Positions 7,842 through 15,924 of a stretch of 40,257 nt of DNA are shown here, in pieces (the stretch's first letter is position 1; each line of letters begins with the position of its first letter). The DNA is from Bacteroidota bacterium (GTDB lineage: Bacteria > Bacteroidota > Bacteroidia > 2-12-FULL-35-15). The DNA lies in the NCBI GenBank assembly GCA_023251805.1, contig JAHEYB010000031.1, positions 1-40,257 of the forward strand, given 5' to 3'. A program made the translations under genes and the position numbers. The notes under the pieces were generated by a model. It searched no databases. It had not been told where the DNA came from and saw only the letters and a program-made list of their open reading frames with translations.

Positions 7842-10800
7842 ATGAAAAAAATCATTTTACTCTTTCTGGCTATTTCAACATATTTGATTACACCTGCTCA
7901 GGAAACATTTCCAATAAACGGAACCGCAAACAAAAATCACACTGTTTATGCATTTATGAATGCAAAGATTTTTGTGGATGCTGATGAGATTATCGAAAAT
8001 GGTACATTAATCATAAAAGATGGATTAATTTATGCCGTTGGAACAAAAATAAACATTCCTCAAGGGGCAGTGATTTATGATTTAAAGGGTAAATCGATTT
8101 ACCCTGGTTTGATTGATGCTTATTCATCATACGGAATGCCAGAAGCTAAAAAATCATTTGGTGGCGGAACTCCCCAGATGGAAAGTAACAACAAAGGTGC
8201 TTACGGATGGAATCAAGCAATAAAATCGGAAATTGATGCCATAAAACTATTTACAAAAGACAGCAAAACAGCGGATGAATATCGCAGATTGGGATTCGGA
8301 ACTGTTTTAACATTTCAAAAAGATGGAATAGTAAGAGGTACAGGAGCCGTTGTTACTTTAGATGAAAATCGTGAAAACGAATTAATTGTGAGTGAAAAAG
8401 CTGCAGCTCTATTTTCCTTCGACAAAGGAACATCAACACAAGACTATCCGTCATCACTAATGGGCTCTATCGCTTTATTGCGACAAACTTACCTGGACGC
8501 CAATTGGTATAAATCAGATAAAACTAAAAAGGAAATTAATATTTCATTAGATGCTTTCAATGCTTTACAAACACTCCCTCAGCTATTTGAAACTACAGAC
8601 AAATTAAATGCCTTGCGAGCTGATAAAATTGGTGATGAATTTAAAATCAATTATATCATGAAAGGAAGCGGAAATGAATATCAGCGCCTAGACGAAATTA
8701 AAGCCAGCAATTGTAAATTTATTCTTCCTCTTAATTTTCCTTTAGCTTACGATGTGGAGGATGCTTATGATGCAAATTACGTTTCATTAACTGATTTAAA
8801 ACATTGGGAAATGGCTCCTGCCAACCCTTCAGCATTTGAAAAATATTTTATTCCATTTGCATTAACTACTTCCGATTTAAAGGACAAAAAAGATTTCTGG
8901 AAAAACTTACGTAAAGCCATTTCTTACGGGTTATCCGAAAAACAGGCGCTAAAATCACTTACATCAATCCCTGCTGAAATGCTAAATATTAGTGATAAGT
9001 TGGGAAAATTAAAGAGTGGGATGATTGCCAATTTTATCATCACCTCCGGAAATTTATTTGATGAAAAAACCATTATTTATGAAAACTGGATTCAGGGAAA
9101 TACCTACAAATTATTCGATTACAATACAGTTGACATAAGAGGAAATTATGATTTCTCTTATGGCCCGGAAAGAGTATTGCATCAATTAAAAATAGAAGGT
9201 GACTTGGATAAATTGAAAGCAACGATGAGTACTGATACAGCTAAAATACCTGTGAATATTATTGTTTCCGGCTACTCCGTTTCTATAAGTTTTAATACGA
9301 AAGATCCAACTGGAACGATTCGTTTGAGCGGAAACATATCTACAGCACCTTTAAAAATGAGTGGTACAGGGCAAACTGTTGATGGAGGATGGATGAGCTG
9401 GAATGCAACTTATTCAAGTGAGTTTATGTCAGTTACAAAAACGGATAGTACAAAAAAAGAAAAGATAAAATATGGTCAGGTTCTCTACCCTTTTTGTGCT
9501 TATGGAAAACAAAATGATGAACGTGATGGATTTGACAAATACATAAACGATTTTAAAACACGATATGAAGCAATATTGATAAAACATGTAACGGTATGGA
9601 CAAATGAAGCAGAAGGTGTTCTAAAAAATCAAGATGTGTATATTACAGAAGGTCACATTGTTCGCATTGCCGATGACATTGGTGCTCCTAGATTAGCATT
9701 TGCAAAAATAATTGATGGCACAGGAAAACATTTAACAGCAGGCATTATTGATGAACACTCACACATAGCACTTGCAAGTGTGAATGAAGGAACACAATCA
9801 TCAAGCGCAGAAGTACAAATGGGTGATGTTATTAATTCAGAGGACATAAATATTTATCGTCAACTTTCCGGAGGAGTAACTACTTCACAATTATTACATG
9901 GCTCATCAAATCCAATAGGCGGACAATCAGCCATTGTAAAATTACGATGGGGAAAATCACCTGAAGAAATGAAATTTTCTAAAGCAGATGGTTTTATCAA
10001 ATTTGCTTTAGGAGAAAATGTGAAACAAAGTAATTGGGGAGATGCCAATACAATTCGTTTTCCTCAATCGCGTATGGGTGTCGAGCAAGTGTATTACGAT
10101 GCATTTACACGCGCAAAAGAATATGATGCAAAACAGAAAACATTTGCAGCTTTATCCGACAAAGCAAAACTAACTGCAACACCATTCAGAAGAGACTTAG
10201 AGTTGGAAGCGATTGCTGAAATTTTAAACAAAAAACGATTTATCACTTGCCACTCGTATGTTCAATCCGAAATAAATATGTTGATGCATGTTGCCGATTC
10301 AATGGGTTTCAAAGTAAATACGTTCACACACATTTTAGAAGGATATAAAGTAGCTGATAAAATGAAAGCGCACGGAGTAGGAGCTTCTTCATTTAGTGAT
10401 TGGTGGGCATATAAAATGGAGGTGAAAGATGCTATTCCCTATAACGCTGCTGTTCTCACAAAAATGGGGATTACAACAGCTATCAATTCGGATGATGCCG
10501 AAATGGGTAGACGATTAAATCAGGAAGCTGCTAAATCTATTAAGTATGGCGGACTTTCAGAAGAAGAAGCATTAAAATTAGTAACCTTAAATCCGGCAAA
10601 ATTATTACATATCGACAACCGAGTGGGAAGTATTAAAGTTGGGAAAGATGCGGACGTAGTATTATGGTCCGACAATCCATTATCTATTTATGCGAAAGTG
10701 GAAAAAACCATTATCGATGGTCAGATTTATTTCGACAACGAAGAAGACGCAAAAATGAGAGTAGAAATTCAAAAAGAACGCGCACGCATCATCCAAAAAA

Positions 10801-10907
10801 TGCTTGAAGAAAAAAAAGGTGGGGCTCCAACTCAAAAACCAATTATGAAAAGAAAGCAATTATTTGAGTGTGATAGTATGCAGGAGGATTATTTGGAGGT
10901 GAGATAA
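7842..10907 (+). CDS. Secreted double-domain amidohydrolase (imidazolonepropionase-like)
   Basis: 1021 residues with a signal peptide (MKKIILLFLAISTYLITPAQ). It contains two amidohydrolase-type modules. The N-terminal one (about 30-430) keeps the beta-sandwich start (AKIFVDADEIIENGTLIIKD) and GLID, but the HxH metal motif has become YSSY, so it should not bind the usual metals. The C-terminal module (about 590-1000) is complete: His639 and His641 in DEHSH, then His in TCHSY, His in FTHIL and Asp in NSDDAE. The substrate is unknown; the family includes dipeptidases, imidazolonepropionases and prolidase-like enzymes. A second, shorter and also degenerate amidohydrolase lies downstream (11425-12714), and the two are often neighbours in Bacteroidota. 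Confidence 0.93.
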   Translation: MKKIILLFLAISTYLITPAQETFPINGTANKNHTVYAFMNAKIFVDADEIIENGTLIIKDGLIYAVGTKINIPQGAVIYDLKGKSIYPGLIDAYSSYGMPEAKKSFGGGTPQMESNNKGAYGWNQAIKSEIDAIKLFTKDSKTADEYRRLGFGTVLTFQKDGIVRGTGAVVTLDENRENELIVSEKAAALFSFDKGTSTQDYPSSLMGSIALLRQTYLDANWYKSDKTKKEINISLDAFNALQTLPQLFETTDKLNALRADKIGDEFKINYIMKGSGNEYQRLDEIKASNCKFILPLNFPLAYDVEDAYDANYVSLTDLKHWEMAPANPSAFEKYFIPFALTTSDLKDKKDFWKNLRKAISYGLSEKQALKSLTSIPAEMLNISDKLGKLKSGMIANFIITSGNLFDEKTIIYENWIQGNTYKLFDYNTVDIRGNYDFSYGPERVLHQLKIEGDLDKLKATMSTDTAKIPVNIIVSGYSVSISFNTKDPTGTIRLSGNISTAPLKMSGTGQTVDGGWMSWNATYSSEFMSVTKTDSTKKEKIKYGQVLYPFCAYGKQNDERDGFDKYINDFKTRYEAILIKHVTVWTNEAEGVLKNQDVYITEGHIVRIADDIGAPRLAFAKIIDGTGKHLTAGIIDEHSHIALASVNEGTQSSSAEVQMGDVINSEDINIYRQLSGGVTTSQLLHGSSNPIGGQSAIVKLRWGKSPEEMKFSKADGFIKFALGENVKQSNWGDANTIRFPQSRMGVEQVYYDAFTRAKEYDAKQKTFAALSDKAKLTATPFRRDLELEAIAEILNKKRFITCHSYVQSEINMLMHVADSMGFKVNTFTHILEGYKVADKMKAHGVGASSFSDWWAYKMEVKDAIPYNAAVLTKMGITTAINSDDAEMGRRLNQEAAKSIKYGGLSEEEALKLVTLNPAKLLHIDNRVGSIKVGKDADVVLWSDNPLSIYAKVEKTIIDGQIYFDNEEDAKMRVEIQKERARIIQKMLEEKKGGAPTQKPIMKRKQLFECDSMQEDYLEVR

Positions 10908-10910
10908 ATA

Positions 10911-10938
10911 GAACGCAGATTTTCATGATCTTCATGAT
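10911..10938 (+). repeat. Left inverted repeat of the GxxExxY cassette
   Basis: A 28-nt end beginning GAACGCAGATT, containing the direct repeat TTCATGAT-C-TTCATGAT. It begins 3 nt after the stop codon of the amidohydrolase and ends 21 nt before the GxxExxY start codon. It pairs with the right end at 11382-11409 at about 24 of 28 positions and is identical over 28 nt to the solo copy at 16901-16928. Confidence 0.9.
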
Positions 10939-10959
10939 TTATAAGGATTAAAAATTAAT

Positions 10960-11388
10960 ATGGATTTAAACAACAAATATCTTCATTCAAATTTAACTAG
11001 TACTATAATTAAAGCTTATTATAATGTGTATAATAAACTTGGATATGGATTTCTTGAGAAGGTTTACGAAAGAGCAATGATAATTGAATTGAAAAAATTT
11101 GGCTTGAAATGTGAGAAACAAAAAGCAATAAAAGTTTTTTATGATGACGAATGTGTTGGTGAATATTATGCTGATATCATAATAAATGACTCTGTAATTA
11201 TTGAATTAAAAGCAACTGAATGTTTGCTGGAAGAACACGAAGCACAATTAATTAATTATTTAAGAGCAACAAATATTGAAGTTGGTCTCCTTTTAAATTT
11301 TGGAAAAGAAGCAGAATTTAAACGCAAAGCGTTTAACAATCATTTTAAAAATCACAAGGCACTAGAAATAAATCAGAATTTATCATGA
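10960..11388 (+). CDS. GxxExxY protein (PD-(D/E)xK nuclease-like)
   Basis: 142 residues, full length for this family. The family signature GFLEKVY (GxxExxY) is at 30-36. A PD-(D/E)xK-like core follows: Asp72 in YYADIII and Glu82-x-Lys84 in IIELKA, then the helix QLINYLRATN and the strand VGLLLNFG. The family (known as GxxExxY, Pfam PDDEXK_3) is widespread, often in several copies per genome, and has no settled function. Here the gene stands alone between two inverted repeats, and its TGA stop lies inside the right repeat. It interrupts what looks like an amidohydrolase pair. The domain call is firm; nuclease activity and mobility are inference. Confidence 0.93.
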   Translation: MDLNNKYLHSNLTSTIIKAYYNVYNKLGYGFLEKVYERAMIIELKKFGLKCEKQKAIKVFYDDECVGEYYADIIINDSVIIELKATECLLEEHEAQLINYLRATNIEVGLLLNFGKEAEFKRKAFNNHFKNHKALEINQNLS

Positions 11389-11409
11389 AAATCTTGATAA
11401 TCTGCGTTC
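11382..11409 (-). repeat. Right inverted repeat of the GxxExxY cassette
   Basis: Ends with AATCTGCGTTC, the reverse complement of the left end's GAACGCAGATT. Over 28 nt it matches the left end at about 24 positions. The GxxExxY stop codon is within the repeat (TCATGA). The next amidohydrolase begins 15 nt further on. Confidence 0.88.
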
Positions 11410-11424
11410 CATAAAAAAGCAATC

Positions 11425-12714
11425 ATGAGAAAACTAATTTCATTCGCACTCCTACTTCTTCCAATCATTTCAAACGCACAAACAAAAAGTGTATTGATTA
11501 TGAATGCTACTGCTCATATCGGCAACGATAGCGTTATTCAAAACTCCATCATCGGAATAAAAGCTGGTAAAATTATTTTAGTAGCGGATACAAAAAATGC
11601 AAACTTCGATAAAACATCATACGATGAAGTAATTGATGCAACAGGGAAACATATTTACCCGGGAATTATCGCTCCGAATTCAACATTAGGATTAACCGAA
11701 ATTGAATCCGTTAGAGCAACAAACGATTTTAGAGAAACCGGAACTACTTTACCAAACGTACGTTCGCTCATTGCCTACAATACCGATTCTAAAATTATTC
11801 CCACTGTGAGAACAAATGGAATTTTATTAGCTCAAATTACTCCGCGTGGAGGGCTAGTTTCCGGAACTTCAAGCATAGTTGTGTTGGATGGATGGAACTG
11901 GGAAGATGCAGCTTACAAAATAGATGATGGTATTCACATTAATTGGCCGACAATTCAAAGCAGAAAATTTTTAGATGAGGACAATATTTATCCTGGTCCG
12001 TTTGAAAAAAACAAAGACTATATTAAACAAACAGAGATTTTGAAAAAATTATTTGCTGATGCAAAAGCATATAATGAAACAGAAATAAAAGAAGAGAAAA
12101 ATCTTCGTTTTGAAGCAATGAAAGGACTTTTTAGCGGAACACAAACATTGTTTATTCACAGTAATACCGTTAAAGAAATGGTGGAAGCCATAAATTTTGT
12201 AAAACAAAATAAAATTGTAAAAGTAGCAATTGTGGGCGGAAAAGAAAGTTGGATGATTGCTGATTTATTAAAGCAAAACACTATTGCAGTTGTTATTTCA
12301 CGCGTTCACGATTTGCCAACTTATCCCGAGGATGATGTTGATTTACCTTACAAACTTCCCTATTTATTGCAAAAAGCCGGAGTACTATTTTGCTTGAATA
12401 ACGAAGGAGACATGGAAGCAATGGGTGCAAGAAATTTACCATTCTTGGCAGGAACAGCAGCTGCATATGGATTAACAAAAGAACAAGCTTTAAAGGCCAT
12501 CACCTTAAATACTGCCAAAATTTTGGGTATTGACAAAACAACAGGAAGTATTGAACTTGGGAAAGATGCTACTATTTTTATTTCAACCGGAGATGCTTTA
12601 GATATGAAAAGCAACAATGTGGAGCGGGCTTTCGTAAAAGGAATGAATATAGATTTGAATAATGATCAAAAAGCACTTTACGAAAAGTACAAAACGAAGT
12701 ATGGGATAAAATAA
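11425..12714 (+). CDS. Secreted amidohydrolase-family protein, metal site degenerate
   Basis: 429 residues with a signal peptide (MRKLISFALLLLPIISNAQ). The fold markers of the amidohydrolase family are present: the N-terminal beta-sandwich segment (KSVLIMNATAHIGND), the strand YPGIIAPNS, and the C-terminal GSIELGKDATIFI. The HxH motif expected after GII(D) is replaced by APNST, and the later histidines are not evident, so classic metal-dependent hydrolysis is unlikely. It resembles the inactive N-terminal module of the 1021-residue neighbour. A structural or partner role is possible; this is inference. It lies directly after the GxxExxY cassette. Confidence 0.88.
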   Translation: MRKLISFALLLLPIISNAQTKSVLIMNATAHIGNDSVIQNSIIGIKAGKIILVADTKNANFDKTSYDEVIDATGKHIYPGIIAPNSTLGLTEIESVRATNDFRETGTTLPNVRSLIAYNTDSKIIPTVRTNGILLAQITPRGGLVSGTSSIVVLDGWNWEDAAYKIDDGIHINWPTIQSRKFLDEDNIYPGPFEKNKDYIKQTEILKKLFADAKAYNETEIKEEKNLRFEAMKGLFSGTQTLFIHSNTVKEMVEAINFVKQNKIVKVAIVGGKESWMIADLLKQNTIAVVISRVHDLPTYPEDDVDLPYKLPYLLQKAGVLFCLNNEGDMEAMGARNLPFLAGTAAAYGLTKEQALKAITLNTAKILGIDKTTGSIELGKDATIFISTGDALDMKSNNVERAFVKGMNIDLNNDQKALYEKYKTKYGIK

Positions 12715-12745
12715 TTTGGAAATTTTTCAATTCGACAATTCGACA

Positions 12746-13105
12746 ATGAAAAAATTAATTTTCGTACTTTTTACAATATTAGCTTTCTCTTCTTGCAAGA
12801 AAGAACCAAAAACAGTTTATGTTTCTTATAAGATAACTGAAACAAGTGCTTATACTCCAACTTATATTGTTAGCTATACTTTGGCGGATGGCACTACCAA
12901 AACTATAGGCGGACTCACTGCCAATAAATGGATTTCTGAAAAAATTACTGCTGTTGAAATTGGTAAATATCTTTCTCTTTCGGTAGAAGGAAATGGTGGT
13001 GGAATTTACGAAATGTTCATTTACGTAAATGGCACGTTGGATTCACGAAGAGATGCGGGTGATGGACACGGAGCCCAAACATTGAATACTCAAATTCAAT
13101 ATTAA
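12746..13105 (+). CDS. Small lipoprotein of unknown function
   Basis: 119 residues. I place the start at ATG 12746 because MKKLIFVLFTILAFSSC is a typical lipoprotein signal (Cys17); an upstream in-frame TTG at 12716 would only add residues encoded by an intergenic repeat (GACAATTC-type). The mature part is beta-rich and glycine-rich, reminiscent of MmpS-like small beta-sandwich lipoproteins of Bacteroidota (YIVSYTLADGTTK, GGGIYEMFIYVNG). The function is unknown. Its stop shares TTAA (13102-13105) with the convergent trpS stop. Confidence 0.75.
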   Translation: MKKLIFVLFTILAFSSCKKEPKTVYVSYKITETSAYTPTYIVSYTLADGTTKTIGGLTANKWISEKITAVEIGKYLSLSVEGNGGGIYEMFIYVNGTLDSRRDAGDGHGAQTLNTQIQY

Positions 13106-14076
13106 ATTTTTAATCCTAATTTTTCTCTTACTCTTCTCAACGTAGCTTTTGCAATTACTCTTGCTTTGTCGGCACCCATTTGCAATTTCGCATCCAACTC
13201 TTTTCTATTGCTCATATAGTAATCGTAAGTCTCTCTTTCCTTTTTGAATTTTTCTAATAGCAAATCAAAAAATGCTGTTTTTGCATGCCCATAACCATAA
13301 CCACCACGCGCATAATTTTCTCTCATCTCTATAACTTGAGCATCCGTTGCTAACAGTTTATACAATGCAAATACATTACAAGTATCAGGGTTTTTAGGAG
13401 CTTCTAATGGAGTAGCATCTGTAACAATGCTCATCACCACTTTTTTTAATTCTTTTTCAGGAAGAAAAATATTGATGAAATTATTTAAGGATTTACTCAT
13501 TTTTTTTCCATCAACTCCCGGAACAAGCATGGTTGCTTCGTTTACTTTCCCTTCAGGAACAACAAACACATCACCATAAACATTGTTAAATTTTTCCGCT
13601 ATGTCGCGTGTCATTTCCAAATGTTGCATCTGGTCTTTCCCTACAGGAACATAATTTGCGTCATACAAAATAATATCTGCAGCCATCAACACCGGATAAG
13701 TAAACAAACCAGCATTCACATCCGACAACCGTTCTGCTTTATCTTTAAATGAATGCGCATTGGCCAACATTGGAAATGGAGTAAAACAATTCAAATACCA
13801 AGTCAATTCACAAACTTCAGGAACATCACTTTGGCGATAGAAAAGATTTTTATCGGTATCGAAACCAAAAGCCAACCAGGTAGCAGCAACCGCGTCAGAG
13901 CTTTCTTTTATAAAAGCAGCATCTTTAATTGTAGTTAACGAATGTAAGTCCGCTATAAAAAAGAACGATTCGTTTCCTGCCTTTTTCGACATTTCGATTG
14001 CAGGTACAATTGCACCAAGGATATTGCCTAAATGCGGGATGTTTGTACTCTGAACTCCGGTAAGTATTCGTGACAT
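13102..14076 (-). CDS. trpS: Tryptophanyl-tRNA synthetase
   Basis: 324 residues, a typical bacterial class Ic enzyme that charges tRNA-Trp. The HIGH-type motif is PHLGN (14-18) and the KMSKS motif is at 192-196, after the family's MLVPGVDGKK. GKDQMQHLEMTRDIA, a conserved ATP/tryptophan-pocket segment, is present. The start is ATG at 14076. Divergent from plsC; -7 boxes for both genes are visible in the 146-bp gap. Confidence 0.97.
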   Translation of the reverse strand: MSRILTGVQSTNIPHLGNILGAIVPAIEMSKKAGNESFFFIADLHSLTTIKDAAFIKESSDAVAATWLAFGFDTDKNLFYRQSDVPEVCELTWYLNCFTPFPMLANAHSFKDKAERLSDVNAGLFTYPVLMAADIILYDANYVPVGKDQMQHLEMTRDIAEKFNNVYGDVFVVPEGKVNEATMLVPGVDGKKMSKSLNNFINIFLPEKELKKVVMSIVTDATPLEAPKNPDTCNVFALYKLLATDAQVIEMRENYARGGYGYGHAKTAFFDLLLEKFKKERETYDYYMSNRKELDAKLQMGADKARVIAKATLRRVREKLGLKI

Positions 14077-14160
14077 AATTTGGTTGTTTGATATTGGTTA
14101 TTGGTTGTTGGCTTTCCTTTAAAACTCTCCGAATCCCAACTTCCAACTCCAAACTAGAAA

Positions 14161-14168
14161 CAAAGATA
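14161..14168 (-). promoter_or_regulatory. -7 box of trpS
   Basis: Read leftward TATCTTTG, a full match to TAnnTTTG, 84 nt before the trpS start. The leader between holds a phrase-like iterated sequence (variants of TTGGTTATTGGTTG). Confidence 0.45.
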
Positions 14169-14206
14169 CAAGATTATTTATACTGAAAAACAGCCTTAAA
14201 ATTTCC

Positions 14207-14214
14207 TATCTTTG
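14207..14214 (+). promoter_or_regulatory. -7 box of the plsC-type gene, close to the start codon
   Basis: TATCTTTG with only 8 nt before the ATG at 14223, so the transcript would start at most a few bases before the start codon. The -33 element is weak. Confidence 0.45.
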
Positions 14215-14222
14215 TCCTCCCG

Positions 14223-14978
14223 ATGAACTTTTTGTTAATTATACCACGAGCGCTTTGGAAGCTATTGTTTATTCTCAATTTTGTATTGGGTTTAATCGTT
14301 CTTTATCCCTTGTTCGCGGTTTTTCTGACCAAAAAAGAATCGTACCCAAGAGCATTTCAGCTCAAGAAATTTTGGGCGCATTGGATTTTGAAAGTTCCCG
14401 GAATATTTATCAATGTAAAGTATGAAATTGCTCCCGAGGCGCTTCCACAACCCGCAGTGTATTGTGCAAACCATGCTTCGTATTTGGATATTGTTATTAG
14501 TTATATAATCATTCCTAAGTATTATGTGTTTATGGGAAAACAAGAATTGGACAAGGCACCCTTGTTCCGCATCTTTTTTAAAGACATGAATATTTTGGTG
14601 GATCGTTCAAGTAATACTTCTTCTCACAGAGCCTTTATTCGTGCCGGGCAAGAAATTGAAAAAGGTCACAGCACTTTTCTGTATCCCGAAGGTGGAATTT
14701 CCAGCAATGGCAAACCTAGAGGATTTAAAAATGGAGCATTCAAATTAGCAATTGAAAAACAAGTTCCCATTGTTCCGATAACGTATTTAAATAATTGGAG
14801 ACTTCTGCAAAATGGCGGATTCTTTAAATCAATGGGCGGACCGGGTATTTCTAGAATAATTGTACACAAGCCGATTTCAACTGTTGGCATGACAGAAAAT
14901 GATTTACTATCTTTGAAAACGAAAGTGCATGAGATTATTTCGAACGAGTTAAATAACTATAATAAAACTAAAATATAA
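14223..14978 (+). CDS. plsC: 1-acyl-sn-glycerol-3-phosphate acyltransferase
   Basis: 251 residues. An N-terminal membrane segment (about 10-35) anchors it to the inner membrane. Acyltransferase motif I is NHASYLD with His84 and Asp89 (HxxxxD); motif III is YPEGGIS. It transfers an acyl chain to lysophosphatidic acid in phospholipid synthesis; some relatives act on other acceptors, so the exact substrate is inferred. The promoter lies almost on top of the start codon. Confidence 0.93.
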   Translation: MNFLLIIPRALWKLLFILNFVLGLIVLYPLFAVFLTKKESYPRAFQLKKFWAHWILKVPGIFINVKYEIAPEALPQPAVYCANHASYLDIVISYIIIPKYYVFMGKQELDKAPLFRIFFKDMNILVDRSSNTSSHRAFIRAGQEIEKGHSTFLYPEGGISSNGKPRGFKNGAFKLAIEKQVPIVPITYLNNWRLLQNGGFFKSMGGPGISRIIVHKPISTVGMTENDLLSLKTKVHEIISNELNNYNKTKI

Positions 14979-14990
14979 CTTCGGAGTTTG

Positions 14991-15052
14991 TCCCCCTTTG
15001 GAGGGGGCAGGGGGAGGACAACCATGATTTCTCGACTCCGCTCGAAATGACA
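14991..15052. repeat. Two repeat types in the plsC-gatC gap
   Basis: 14991-15018 holds the G/C-rich palindromic phrase CCCCCTTTGGAGGGGGCA followed by GGGGGAGGA. 15028-15052 holds a copy of the TCTCGACTCCGCTCGAAATGACA-type repeat related to those at 21333 and 25895. Both are much richer in G+C than their surroundings. gatC starts 12 nt later, so these sequences are its leader or an interposed terminator. Confidence 0.75.
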
Positions 15053-15064
15053 TAAAGGATAAAA

Positions 15065-15355
15065 ATGAAAATAGATAACGATACGGTAGACAAGATTGCT
15101 CACTTAGCACGTTTGGAATTTGCAAACGAAGCAAAAGAGGAAATCAAAAAGGACATGAATAACATGCTGGGCTTTATTGAAAAGCTGAACGAATTAGATA
15201 CGTCTAACGTTGAGCCATTAATTTATATGAGTGATGAAGTGAATGTGTTACGTGAAGATGATGTTATTCAAGAAATTACTCAAGCAGAAGCTTTAAAGAA
15301 TGGACCAAAGCACGATTCGGATTATTTTAAAGTGCCGAAGGTGATTGAAAAATAA
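15065..15355 (+). CDS. gatC: Asp/Glu-tRNA amidotransferase subunit C
   Basis: 96 residues, the usual length. The GatC pattern is clear: a helical N-terminus (DKIAHLARLEF), then EKLNELDTSNVEPLIY and LREDDV, and a C-terminal FKVPKVIE. GatC holds GatA and GatB together in the complex that amidates Glu-tRNA(Gln) or Asp-tRNA(Asn). gatA and gatB are not in the window, so the complex is encoded at separate places. The start is ATG at 15065. Confidence 0.96.
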   Translation: MKIDNDTVDKIAHLARLEFANEAKEEIKKDMNNMLGFIEKLNELDTSNVEPLIYMSDEVNVLREDDVIQEITQAEALKNGPKHDSDYFKVPKVIEK

Positions 15356-15468
15356 ATAATTTGAAAATTTGCCGATTTGAAAATTTGAAAATTATTTTTT
15401 ATATTCAATTTTCTTTTAAACTACTACTGTTGTAAAGTAATTTTTATTCATTACATCAGCACATCAAT
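15356..15468. other. Gap with iterated AATTTGAAAATTTG phrases
   Basis: The region between gatC and the convergent secreted-protein gene begins with a phrase repeated about four times (TTTGAAAATTTG variants, with a CCGA variant). Similar phrases occur at 12714-12745, 15886-15912 and 24004-24030. No gene or clear terminator is seen. Confidence 0.6.
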
Positions 15469-15894
15469 TTAAAATACAGCTACCTTTTCCGATTCAATCT
15501 TATTCCCGAGTTGCCACTTATCGTTCACTTTTCCGCAACCCCAAAGCTTTAGCTCGTATTTCAATTCCTTATTGTCGGTAATGATTATAAATATATCTGC
15601 TCTTTCTTTGTAGATTTTATCTCCATCTTTTAACACTGCTCTTGTAGAAGAACTTAATGTTTTTGAACCTTTTAATGGCTTCAAATCTGTTGAAGATATT
15701 TGTTTTAATTTTTCGAGCATTGCTATTTGCACTTTCGGATCTGAAGAAAGAAGCGCTTTCAACTTTTCTTCATTGTAATTTAGAAGGCTATTAGTAAATG
15801 CTTTGCTCAATTCCTGCGGTGTAGCCTGTCCGTAATATTTTACGGAAACCAAAACAAATATTAGTAAAATAAGAAGTGTCCTTTTCATTTTCAA
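15469..15894 (-). CDS. Small secreted protein of unknown function
   Basis: 141 residues. A signal peptide (MKMKRTLLILLIFVLVSVKYYGQ) is followed by a lysine-rich domain that starts with helices (TPQELSKAFTNSLLNYNEEKLKALL) and ends in strands (ELKYELKLWGCGKVNDKWQLGNKI). The pattern suggests an NTF2/SnoaL-like small fold, but no residues confirm it. It follows hemB on the same strand with a 30-bp gap and may be cotranscribed. The function is not recognised. Confidence 0.75.
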   Translation of the reverse strand: MKMKRTLLILLIFVLVSVKYYGQATPQELSKAFTNSLLNYNEEKLKALLSSDPKVQIAMLEKLKQISSTDLKPLKGSKTLSSSTRAVLKDGDKIYKERADIFIIITDNKELKYELKLWGCGKVNDKWQLGNKIESEKVAVF

Positions 15895-15924
15895 ATTTTC
15901 AAATTGATTTATTTTAAAATTGTC

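Noticed and set aside
10908..11424. GxxExxY cassette considered as a standard insertion sequence
   Set aside because: No transposase motif and no convincing flanking target duplication could be seen; kept as an open hypothesis.
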